A DNA stretch of 7,333 nt from an uncultured Collinsella sp. (GTDB taxonomy: Bacteria; Actinomycetota; Coriobacteriia; Coriobacteriales; Coriobacteriaceae). The stretch is from the NCBI GenBank assembly GCA_902479205.1, contig CABSNX010000096.1, positions 1-7,333 on the forward strand, in the 5' to 3' direction. How positions within the stretch are numbered: the first letter of the stretch is position 1; the number at the start of each line of letters is the position of its first letter. Of the stretch, positions 1 to 7,333 are shown in pieces. The notes under the pieces were generated by a model that saw only the letters and a list, made by a program, of their open reading frames with translations, was not told where the DNA came from and ran no database searches. Made by a program: the position numbers and the translations under genes.

Positions 1-44
1 CACAAGGCTATTCGTCGGCAGCGTCAGATGTGTATAAGAGACAG
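1..44 (+). other. Synthetic Nextera i5/Read 1 adapter, not genomic
   Basis: Bases 12-25 read TCGTCGGCAGCGTC and 26-44 are the 19-base Tn5 mosaic end; together they are the standard 33-base Nextera Read 1 transposon adapter. The 11 bases before it fit the P5 side of the library molecule: CAC (the end of the P5 flank) and then AAGGCTAT, which I recall as Nextera i5 index S520. This is library sequence left on a read or contig end. It puts a TAA at 35-37 in the gltB frame, so a gene caller cannot extend gltB to the edge. It also creates false N-termini in other frames, such as MYKRQ. Genomic sequence begins at about 45. Confidence 0.98.
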
Positions 45-46
45 AT

Positions 47-3000
47 GCATGTGGCATCGGCGCGCTTGCCGATATCAACGGTGAGCGCCATCACCAGATC
101 CTGGACGACGCACTGTCCATTCTGGTCAACTTGGAGCACCGCGGTGGCACGGGACTCGAGAAGAACACCGGCGACGGCGCTGGCATCCTGTTCCAGGTTC
201 CGCATCACTTTTTCCGTAAAGAGGCTCAAAAGTGCGGCCAGATTCTGCCGGCAGAGGGCGACTATGGCGTGGCCATGCTGTTCTTCCCACAGGACGACAA
301 AGGCGTAGAGGATGCCCGCCGCGTGTTTGAGGAGGGTTGCGCTGAGGCCGGCGTGCCGCTGCTCTTTTGGCGCGAGGTGCCCGTCGACCCGCACGACCTG
401 GGCGAGACAGCCCGCGCCTGCATGCCTACTATCCTGCAGGCCTTCCTGGGCCGTCCGGACGACACGCCCGCCGGCGATGCCTTCGAGCGCCGCCTGTACG
501 TGTGCCGCCGCACCATCGAAAAGAAGGCCGACGCCGAGTTTGCCCTGCGTGACAAGATCTTCTACGTGTGCTCTATGAGCTCGCGCACCATCGTGTACAA
601 GGGCATGCTGGTCGCCACGCAGATGCGCCGCTTTTTCATCGACCTCAACGACGCCGCCGTCAAGACGGCCGTAGCGCTCGTCCACTCGCGCTACTCCACC
701 AACACTACGCCCAGCTGGGAGCGCGCGCACCCCAACCGCTTTATCATCCACAACGGCGAGATCAACACCCTCAAGGGCAACGTCAACTGGATTCGCGCCC
801 GCGAACCCAACCTGTACAGTCCCGTGTTGCAGCACGATCTTGAGCGCGTGATGCCCATCATCAACCGCGAGGGTTCCGACTCTGCGATTTTGGACAACGT
901 GCTCGAGTTTTTGGTCATGAACGGCCGTCCGCTCACGCGCGCCGCATCCATGTTGCTGCCCGAGCCGTGGGACCACAACGACAGTCTGAGCGAGGAGCGC
1001 CGCGCCTACGACGCCTACCAGTCCATGCTCATGGAGCCGTGGGATGGCCCGGCGGCCATCGCCTTTACCGACGGTCGCACGCTGGGTGCCGCTCTTGACC
1101 GTAACGGCCTGCGTCCCGCCCGCTACTATGTGACGCGCGACGGCCGCTTTATGCTGGCAAGCGAGGTGGGCACCATCGAGGTGAGCCCCGAGAACATCCT
1201 GGCGAGCGGCTGTCTGGGACCGGGCCAGATGCTCGAGGTCGATTTTGCCCGCGGCCGCGTGATCTACAACGATGAGCTGCGCGCCCGTTATGCCAAGGAA
1301 AAGCCCTACCGCGACTGGATTGCCGAGGAGACGCTGACCGTTGACGCGCTCGATGAGCCCGTTGCGGCAACGCCCGCCGAGGACGCCGAGGTGCCCGCCG
1401 CCGTGCGCATGGCTAAGCTCGGCTACCACTGGGATGACGTCGACGAGGTCGTGCGTCCCATGGCCCAGCAGGGCAAGGCCCCGCTCGCCTCGATGGGCAT
1501 CGATGCGCCGCTGGCCTGTCTGTCCAAGAAGACGCGTTCGTTCTTCGACTACTTCTATCAGCTGTTCGCCCAGGTCACGAACCCGCCGATCGACGCCCTT
1601 CGCGAGCACATGGTGACTTCGACCACGCTCTACCTGGGCAACCACGGTAACCTACTCGAGGATTCTCGCACGGCATGTCAGCTGGTGCGCTTGGAGCGCC
1701 CTTTGCTCAACGAGGAGGAGTTCGAGCGTATCTGCGCCATCGACCGCGTGGGCTTTAAGACCCGTCGCTTCCGTGCCGTGTACCGCCGCGATGCCGGTGG
1801 GGGCGCGCTGCAGGCTGCGCTCAAGCAGCTTGCAGAGGACGTTGAGGCTGCGGTCCGCGACGGCGTGAACATTGTGGTGTTGAGCGATCGTGCCGCTGCG
1901 GGCGAGGTGCCCGTGCCATCGCTGCTTGCCGTGGGCTGCGTGCACAACCACCTGATCCGCGCTGGCGTGCGTACCTTTGCCGATATCGTGGTGGAGTGCG
2001 GTGACGCCGTGTCCCCGCACGACTTTGCGGCACTGGTGGGCTACTCCGCGAGCGGTATCTATCCGTACAACGCACATGCGTGCATCCGCGATCTGGCGGC
2101 ACGCGGCGATTTGGATGTGACGGCCGAGCAGGGCATCGCCAACTACAACAAGGCCGCGACGGCGGGCATCGTCTCCATCATGTCCAAGATGGGCATCTCC
2201 ACGGTGCAGAGCTACCATTCGGCGCAGATCTTCGAGGCCGTGGGCTTTACGCCGGAGTTCGTCAACGCGTACTTCGCCGGCACGGTGAGCCGTGTGGGCG
2301 GTATGGGCGTCGCGGATGTCGAGCGCGAGCAAAATGAGCGCTACGACGCCGCGCTCGCCATCCTTAAGAGCCCGGCTCCCGATCAGCTGCCCACACTGGG
2401 CCTGACCAAGTGGCGCCCGCTCGGTGGCGAGGATCACCTGATTGACCCCCAGACCGTCTACCTGCTGCAGACCGCCTGCCGCGAGGACAGCTACGACACC
2501 TTTAAGGAGTACAGCGCCCGCCTGCACCGCACCGGTCGTGCCGTGCGTCTACGTGACCTGCTCGACTTTAATGCCAGCGGCCGCACGCCGGTTTCGCTCG
2601 ACGAGGTGGAGCCCGCGCTCAACATCGTCCGCCGCTTTAACACCGGCGCCATGTCGTACGGTTCCATCAGCAAAGAGGCACACGAGTGCATGGCCATCGC
2701 CATGAACCGCCTGCACGGCCGTTCCAACTCGGGCGAGGGCGGCGAGGATCCGCGTCGCGAGACCCCGCTGGCCAACGGTGACTCCAAGAACTCCGCCATC
2801 AAGCAGGTGGCAAGCGCGCGCTTTGGCGTGACGAGCCGCTACCTGTGCAGCGCCTTCGAGATTCAGATCAAGATGGCCCAGGGCGCCAAGCCCGGCGAGG
2901 GCGGACACCTGCCCGGCAAGAAGGTCTACCCCTGGATCGCCGAGGTCCGTCAATCTACGCCCGGCATCGGCCTGATTTCGCCTCCGCCGCACCACGACAT

Positions 3001-4678
3001 CTACTCCATCGAGGACCTGGCGGAGCTTATCTTCGATCTTAAGAACGCCAACCCCGGCGCGCGCGTGTCGGTCAAGCTGGTCAGCGAGGCCGGCGTCGGC
3101 ACCATCGCCACCGGTGTGGCCAAGGGTGCCGCCGACAAGATCTTGATCAGTGGCCACAATGGCGGCTCGGGTGCCGCGGCGCGCGATTCCATCTGGCATG
3201 CGGGCCTGCCGCTAGAACTTGGCCTTGCCGAGGCCCAGCAGACGTTGCTGCAAAACGGCCTGCGCTCCCGCGTGGTGCTCGAGGCCGACGGCAAGCTTAT
3301 GGACGGCACCGATGTTGCCGTCGCCTGCCTGTTGGGCGCCGAGGAGTTTGGCTTTGCGACCATGCCGCTCATCTCCATGGGCTGCCTCATGCAGCGCGAC
3401 TGCCAGCAGGATACCTGCCCGGCCGGCATCGCTACGCAAAACTGCCGCCTGCGTCGTGGCTTCCGCGGTAAACCCGAGCACGTCGAGCACTTTATGCTCT
3501 TTGTTGCCGAACAGCTGCGCGAGGTCATGGCGAGCCTGGGCTTCCGCACCGTCGACGAGATGGTCGGCCATCCCGAGTGCTTGCGCCAGATCGAGGTCCC
3601 GGGCAACCGCAAGGCCAACCTGCTCGATCTGTCGCCCGTGCTGGCAAGCGCGACCTGCGAGTTCGGTGCCCATATTCCGGGCGCCGATGGTCGCCACTTC
3701 CTGCCGCAGATGGCTGCGGACAGCGAGCTCGACAAGACGCTCGATTCCACGTTGTTTGTGCCCTATACGGCCGATGCCCGTGCGCACCTGCGTCCGATTC
3801 GCTTCCGTGCCGATATCGCCAACGTCAACCGTTGCGTGGGCACCATCCTGGGCAACGCGGTGACCAAGGCGCATCCCGAGGGCCTGCCCGCCGGCTCCAT
3901 TACCATCGATTGCGATGGTTCGGCTGGTCAGAGCTTTGGCGCGTTCCTTCCGCGTGGCATTACGCTCAACGTGTGCGGCGACGCCAACGATTACTTTGGC
4001 AAGGGCCTTTCGGGCGGCGAGGTGTCGGTGCGCCCCAACCCGCATGCGACTTACAAGTTCGACGAGAACATTATCGTGGGCAATGTTGCGTTCTTTGGCG
4101 CCACGAGCGGCCGCGGCTTCATTAACGGTCTGGCCGGTCAGCGTTTTGCCGTGCGCAACTCCGGTGCCACCGTGGTGGTCGAGGGCTGCGGCAACCATGG
4201 TTGCGAGTACATGACGGGTGGTCTGGCGCTCATCCTGGGCGAGGTCGGGCAGAACTTCGCCGCTGGCATGACGGGTGGCGTGGCCTATGTCTTTGACCAG
4301 TACGGCACGCTCGATGCCCGTGTGAACCACGAGAGCGTTGAGCTCAAGGCCCCGACGGCCGGCGAGCTGGCGCAGATTCGCGCGCTCATCCAGGAGCACG
4401 TGGACGCGACTCAGAGTCCGCGCGGCATTAAGCTGCTCTACAGCTTTGAGACGATGAGTAAACACTTTGTGAAGGTCATTCCGACCGAGTACGAGCGCGT
4501 GCTGGCGATTGTCGCCGCGAGCGAGGCTGCCGGCAAGACGCATGCGCAGGCAGAGGAGCTGGCGTTTGACATTGTGACCGGTCGCGCGAGTGCCGCGGAT
4601 GTCGCTCGCTTCGATGTCGCGGGCGGCGTTGCGTCCGTGGCCGCCGGCTCTGTTGCTTCGACCAAGAAGGAGGCGTAA
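47..4678 (+). CDS. gltB: Glutamate synthase (NADPH) large/alpha subunit, 5'-truncated by adapter
   Basis: This is the alpha subunit of bacterial GOGAT. It hydrolyses glutamine, channels the ammonia and makes glutamate from 2-oxoglutarate on FMN, with electrons from GltD; it is cytosolic. Seen directly: 1543 codons, near full length for a family of about 1500. The frame begins ACGIGALADINGE, so the Cys at 50-52 is the catalytic N-terminal nucleophile of a class II glutamine amidotransferase. That domain continues with LEHRGGTG (131-154), HSRYSTN (683-703), HNGEINT (749-769) and DRNGLRPAR (1097-1123), ending near 1340. The central domain (about 1400-2600) has FAQVTNPPID and MSKMGIST. The FMN synthase domain has GAMSYGSIS (2645-2671), SNSGEGGED (2723-2749), KPGEGGHLPGKK (2888-2923) and ISGHNGGSGAA (from 3146). 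Cysteines at 3383, 3401 and 3416 (C-X5-C-X4-C) match the [3Fe-4S] ligands. A glycine-rich GXGXG domain (about 3880-4340) and an Ala-rich tail follow. The native start is missing; TTG at 131 is a false start because it drops the catalytic Cys. Codon 44-46 reads Asp only because of an adapter G, though Asp is plausible there. Confidence 0.97.
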   Translation, partial: ACGIGALADINGERHHQILDDALSILVNLEHRGGTGLEKNTGDGAGILFQVPHHFFRKEAQKCGQILPAEGDYGVAMLFFPQDDKGVEDARRVFEEGCAEAGVPLLFWREVPVDPHDLGETARACMPTILQAFLGRPDDTPAGDAFERRLYVCRRTIEKKADAEFALRDKIFYVCSMSSRTIVYKGMLVATQMRRFFIDLNDAAVKTAVALVHSRYSTNTTPSWERAHPNRFIIHNGEINTLKGNVNWIRAREPNLYSPVLQHDLERVMPIINREGSDSAILDNVLEFLVMNGRPLTRAASMLLPEPWDHNDSLSEERRAYDAYQSMLMEPWDGPAAIAFTDGRTLGAALDRNGLRPARYYVTRDGRFMLASEVGTIEVSPENILASGCLGPGQMLEVDFARGRVIYNDELRARYAKEKPYRDWIAEETLTVDALDEPVAATPAEDAEVPAAVRMAKLGYHWDDVDEVVRPMAQQGKAPLASMGIDAPLACLSKKTRSFFDYFYQLFAQVTNPPIDALREHMVTSTTLYLGNHGNLLEDSRTACQLVRLERPLLNEEEFERICAIDRVGFKTRRFRAVYRRDAGGGALQAALKQLAEDVEAAVRDGVNIVVLSDRAAAGEVPVPSLLAVGCVHNHLIRAGVRTFADIVVECGDAVSPHDFAALVGYSASGIYPYNAHACIRDLAARGDLDVTAEQGIANYNKAATAGIVSIMSKMGISTVQSYHSAQIFEAVGFTPEFVNAYFAGTVSRVGGMGVADVEREQNERYDAALAILKSPAPDQLPTLGLTKWRPLGGEDHLIDPQTVYLLQTACREDSYDTFKEYSARLHRTGRAVRLRDLLDFNASGRTPVSLDEVEPALNIVRRFNTGAMSYGSISKEAHECMAIAMNRLHGRSNSGEGGEDPRRETPLANGDSKNSAIKQVASARFGVTSRYLCSAFEIQIKMAQGAKPGEGGHLPGKKVYPWIAEVRQSTPGIGLISPPPHHDIYSIEDLAELIFDLKNANPGARVSVKLVSEAGVGTIATGVAKGAADKILISGHNGGSGAAARDSIWHAGLPLELGLAEAQQTLLQNGLRSRVVLEADGKLMDGTDVAVACLLGAEEFGFATMPLISMGCLMQRDCQQDTCPAGIATQNCRLRRGFRGKPEHVEHFMLFVAEQLREVMASLGFRTVDEMVGHPECLRQIEVPGNRKANLLDLSPVLASATCEFGAHIPGADGRHFLPQMAADSELDKTLDSTLFVPYTADARAHLRPIRFRADIANVNRCVGTILGNAVTKAHPEGLPAGSITIDCDGSAGQSFGAFLPRGITLNVCGDANDYFGKGLSGGEVSVRPNPHATYKFDENIIVGNVAFFGATSGRGFINGLAGQRFAVRNSGATVVVEGCGNHGCEYMTGGLALILGEVGQNFAAGMTGGVAYVFDQYGTLDARVNHESVELKAPTAGELAQIRALIQEHVDATQSPRGIKLLYSFETMSKHFVKVIPTEYERVLAIVAASEAAGKTHAQAEELAFDIVTGRASAADVARFDVAGGVASVAAGSVASTKKEA
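4667..4673 (+). promoter_or_regulatory. Ribosome binding site for gltD, inside the end of gltB
   Basis: AAGGAGG is a strong Shine-Dalgarno sequence lying within the last codons of gltB (Lys-Lys-Glu-Ala), ten bases before the ATG at 4684. It fixes the gltD start: the GTG at 4679, directly after the gltB stop, is in another frame. The arrangement suggests that gltD is co-transcribed and probably translationally coupled with gltB, which suits two subunits of one complex. Confidence 0.85.
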
Positions 4679-4683
4679 GTGCC

Positions 4684-6165
<1,482 letters not shown>

Positions 6166-6202
6166 GGCAATCACGGAGCTACTCAACAATCGAATCGGCA
6201 AG

Positions 6203-6276
6203 GGCTGTCCCCAACAGCCGGCACATAAGGAATGTCCCAAAGTGTCGGCAGTTGGGGACATTCCTTATGTGCCGGC
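6203..6276. repeat. Nested inverted repeat after gltD (REP/MITE-like or terminator-like)
   Basis: A perfect 22-bp inverted repeat pairs 6217-6238 with 6255-6276 around a 16-base loop; its arms begin GCCGGCACATAAGG and end in the complement CCTTATGTGCCGGC. A second register pairs 6206-6222 with 6244-6260 (15 of 17 bases, plus one G-U pair in RNA). A third, small hairpin GGCTGT/ACAGCC sits at 6203-6208 and 6214-6219. As RNA the long stem could end gltBD transcription or protect its 3' end, but no T-run follows the right arm, so it is not a classical intrinsic terminator. Length, perfection and position directly after an operon also suit a dispersed extragenic palindrome or a small non-autonomous element. 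Its copy number in the genome cannot be seen from here. Confidence 0.85.
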
Positions 6277-6301
6277 ATCCGGGCTACTCCTTGCGGGTTT
6301 G

Positions 6302-6319
6302 CGAGCGTTTTGCTCGTTT
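6302..6319 (+). terminator. Weak terminator-like stem-loop
   Basis: CGAGC (6302-6306) pairs with GCTCG (6312-6316) around the five-base loop GTTTT, and TTT follows. The stem is only five pairs and the T tract only three bases. It could help end transcription from gltBD after the larger inverted repeat, but such short hairpins are common by chance in GC-rich DNA. Confidence 0.2.
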
Positions 6320-6451
6320 GCCGACGTCTGGTTGCCCGCCTGTTGACGTTTGCGTTCGTTGCGCTCTGCTGTTTATGTGGCGGCTTTAGTTGCTTGCGGA
6401 CAGCAGTGCAGGTGATTCGTCTAGTTCTATCTGCGATTTTGTGGCAATTTG

Positions 6452-6457
6452 TATAAT
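6452..6457 (+). promoter_or_regulatory. Candidate -10 element for the downstream gene
   Basis: TATAAT is an exact match to the housekeeping sigma -10 consensus in an AT-richer patch. No good -35 hexamer lies 16-18 bases upstream (the region around 6428-6435 reads TATCTGCG), so the promoter, if real, is weak in its -35 or depends on an activator. TG stands directly before the hexamer, one base short of the extended -10 spacing. Transcription would start near 6464, giving a leader of about 125 bases before the ATG at 6589. Confidence 0.4.
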
Positions 6458-6485
6458 CTGCAAGTATCCCGTCAAGTGTTTGGTC

Positions 6486-6510
6486 AGCATCTGGTTTGCA
6501 ACCCGATGCT
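6486..6510 (+). other. Leader hairpin upstream of the unknown gene
   Basis: AGCATC (6486-6491) pairs with GATGCT (6505-6510). After a one-by-one mismatch, GGTT (6493-6496) pairs with AACC (6500-6503) around a TGC loop. This gives ten base pairs in a 25-base hairpin within the predicted 5' untranslated leader. I do not recognise a riboswitch class or a known RNA motif. The structure may be incidental. Confidence 0.35.
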
Positions 6511-6541
6511 CATTTCGCCCGCGCTGGCGGCGACCACCTGC

Positions 6542-6583
6542 CCTCCTCGTAAGCTCAAATTGAGGTTTATCAGTTTGAGGAGG
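6542..6583 (+). promoter_or_regulatory. Ribosome binding site with an upstream complementary sequence
   Basis: GAGGAGG at 6577-6583 is a strong Shine-Dalgarno five bases before the ATG at 6589, and it decides that start; the ATG at 6584-6586 is in another frame and too close. CCTCCTC at 6542-6548 is its exact complement, so the mRNA could fold to hide the ribosome binding site in a seven-pair stem with a 28-base loop. CTCAAA (6554-6559) can alternatively pair with TTTGAG (6574-6579). The ribosome binding site itself is secure; the control by sequestration is inference. Confidence 0.6.
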
Positions 6584-6588
6584 ATGCC

Positions 6589-7296
6589 ATGGCTGATCAT
6601 GTTTTGGACCGGGGACGTCTGGACGAAGCCGTCGGTAACGATATTGCCGACATGGCTCAGTTTTGGATGCTGCGCAAGTTTCAGTTTTTGGAGTCGGCGC
6701 GCGAGCAGTTCGAGATTATCGTCGATCCATGGCTCAGCTATTGCGAGGAGCCCTCGCAAAACGAAATCATGGCCTATAACATGGCATTTACCGATTGGCT
6801 GCTGTTCGAGCGTCCCTATTACCATGACAAGACGCTGCTGGAGCTGTATGTGGACGAGCCGCCGACGTCGCTTTCGCCTGCTTCGCTCAGACGGCTCGAA
6901 CAGGTGCGCGACACGCAGTATTTCTCGCGCTTTGGCATTTTGGACAAGGATCCCGCGACCGGCATGGTCGTGCTGAAAGACACGCGCACCGACCGTCGCT
7001 TTGACGCCTACGACCCACATATCGTGCAAAAGGAGCATTGGAATGACGGTGCTATTGCGGTGCGCATCGCGTGCGTCGACGACGTCTGGCTAACGGCGGG
7101 GCAGCTCTACCTGTATGACATCGCGCGCCTGAGCGACACGGCGGTCGACGGGCCGGGCGCGGTGCATCCCGAGGACCTAGAGGACGGTTTCGACACCTCG
7201 TGCGTCAGCTTCTTTTTGCGCCTGGTCCGCGACATCATGGGCGCCCAGGGGCGCTACGCGAAGTCGCTCAATATTTACGAGCAGGAATGGGAGTAG
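6589..7296 (+). CDS. Conserved-looking hypothetical protein, SEC-C-associated-like module
   Basis: A complete 235-residue protein that I cannot name. It starts at ATG with GAGGAGG five bases upstream and ends at TAG, four bases before the right-hand adapter. There is no signal peptide or membrane segment; it is acidic and rich in Tyr, Phe and Trp, so probably cytosolic and folded. The N-terminal part (about 10-60) looks helical. Residues about 65-178 run AFTDWLLFE, a TLLELYVDE stretch, LSPASLRRLEQVRDTQYFSRFGIL, a beta-rich GMVVLKDTRTDRRFDAYDP, then DGAIAVRIACVDDVWLTAGQLYLYD. This order (W-L-F, T-LELY, LS..LRRLE, G-VVL-D, G---A-R, W--AGQ) resembles from memory a module found in bacterial SEC-C-containing or related uncharacterised proteins. 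No SEC-C zinc motif is present: the only cysteines are 52, 162 and 205. The C-terminus (about 195-235) looks helical. It is probably transcribed from its own promoter. No catalytic motif or function can be assigned. Confidence 0.85.
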   Translation: MADHVLDRGRLDEAVGNDIADMAQFWMLRKFQFLESAREQFEIIVDPWLSYCEEPSQNEIMAYNMAFTDWLLFERPYYHDKTLLELYVDEPPTSLSPASLRRLEQVRDTQYFSRFGILDKDPATGMVVLKDTRTDRRFDAYDPHIVQKEHWNDGAIAVRIACVDDVWLTAGQLYLYDIARLSDTAVDGPGAVHPEDLEDGFDTSCVSFFLRLVRDIMGAQGRYAKSLNIYEQEWE

Positions 7297-7300
7297 GGGA

Positions 7301-7333
7301 CTGTCTCTTATACACATCTGACGCTGCCGACGA
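7301..7333 (-). other. Synthetic Nextera Read 1 adapter, not genomic
   Basis: These 33 bases are the exact reverse complement of bases 12-44: the Tn5 mosaic end (7301-7319) followed by the complement of TCGTCGGCAGCGTC (7320-7333). Genomic sequence ends at 7300. The same i5-side adapter, rather than the i7-side one, is present at both ends. Confidence 0.98.

Larger units (their letters stand above)
6166..6588. other. 423-base intergenic region, no convincing gene
   Basis: This gap separates gltD from the next gene and looks less GC-rich than the flanking genes. In order it holds a nested inverted repeat (6203-6276), a short stem-loop followed by three T (6302-6319), a TATAAT hexamer (6452-6457), a leader hairpin (6486-6510), and a CCTCCTC stretch complementary to the downstream Shine-Dalgarno. 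The one same-strand open frame of note, 6232-6456 (74 codons), begins inside the inverted repeat without a good ribosome binding site and resembles no family I know, so I do not call it. I find no tRNA-like fold, transposase remnant or CRISPR repeat. Confidence 0.7.

Noticed and set aside
131..133. TTG start for gltB
   Set aside because: The frame upstream (47-130) encodes conserved GltB sequence with the catalytic Cys; the TTG codes for the internal Leu of LEHRG.
30..308. 92-codon + strand frame beginning MYKRQ
   Set aside because: The start codon and first residues come from the adapter, and the rest overlaps gltB in the wrong frame.
8..1645. 545-codon open frame on the minus strand overlapping gltB
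   Set aside because: It is antisense to a clear gltB, is Val/Ala/His/Arg-rich as GC-rich shadow frames are, and its C-terminus (LLYTSDAADE) is translated Nextera adapter, a known contaminant peptide.
6232..6456. 74-codon + strand frame with a hydrophobic stretch, possible small membrane protein
   Set aside because: It starts inside the inverted repeat without a Shine-Dalgarno, its Cys/Arg mix is atypical, and its end overlaps the candidate promoter. Conservation in relatives would be needed to revive it.
6166..6588. Possible riboswitch or tRNA in the intergenic region
   Set aside because: I found no cloverleaf, T-loop or recognisable riboswitch core; only simple hairpins are visible.

Overview
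The window is a GC-rich bacterial fragment. Protein style and codon use suggest a high-GC gut actinobacterium of the Coriobacteriia (Collinsella-like). That assignment is an inference from remembered family resemblance, with no rRNA or marker gene to confirm it. Both ends are synthetic: bases 1-44 and 7301-7333 are Illumina Nextera (Tn5 tagmentation) Read 1 adapter in inverted orientation. The left end also keeps three bases of the P5 flank and an 8-base i5 index. Genuine genomic DNA is therefore about 45-7300.

Layout, all on the + strand. (1) 47-4678 is gltB, the large (alpha) subunit of glutamate synthase. It is cut at its 5' end two codons before the catalytic N-terminal cysteine. (2) 4684-6165 is gltD, the small (beta) FAD/NADPH/iron-sulfur subunit, complete, five bases after the gltB stop and with its Shine-Dalgarno inside the last gltB codons. 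(3) 6166-6588 is a 423-base intergenic region with a striking nested inverted repeat (6203-6276), a consensus -10 hexamer, and a leader that can fold and may pair with the next gene's ribosome binding site. (4) 6589-7296 is a complete 235-residue cytosolic protein of unknown function. Its middle part resembles a module I associate with SEC-C-type proteins.

GltB and GltD together make the NADPH-dependent GOGAT enzyme: glutamine + 2-oxoglutarate + NADPH gives two glutamate. GltD takes electrons from NADPH through FAD and iron-sulfur clusters to the GltB FMN and [3Fe-4S] cluster. GltB releases ammonia from glutamine and channels it to the synthase site. The downstream gene is probably a separate transcription unit and shows no obvious link to nitrogen assimilation.

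I see no new defence, mobile or biosynthetic system here. The items most worth a second look are the adapter-bounded ends with their effect on gltB, the nested inverted repeat, and the unknown gene with its structured leader.
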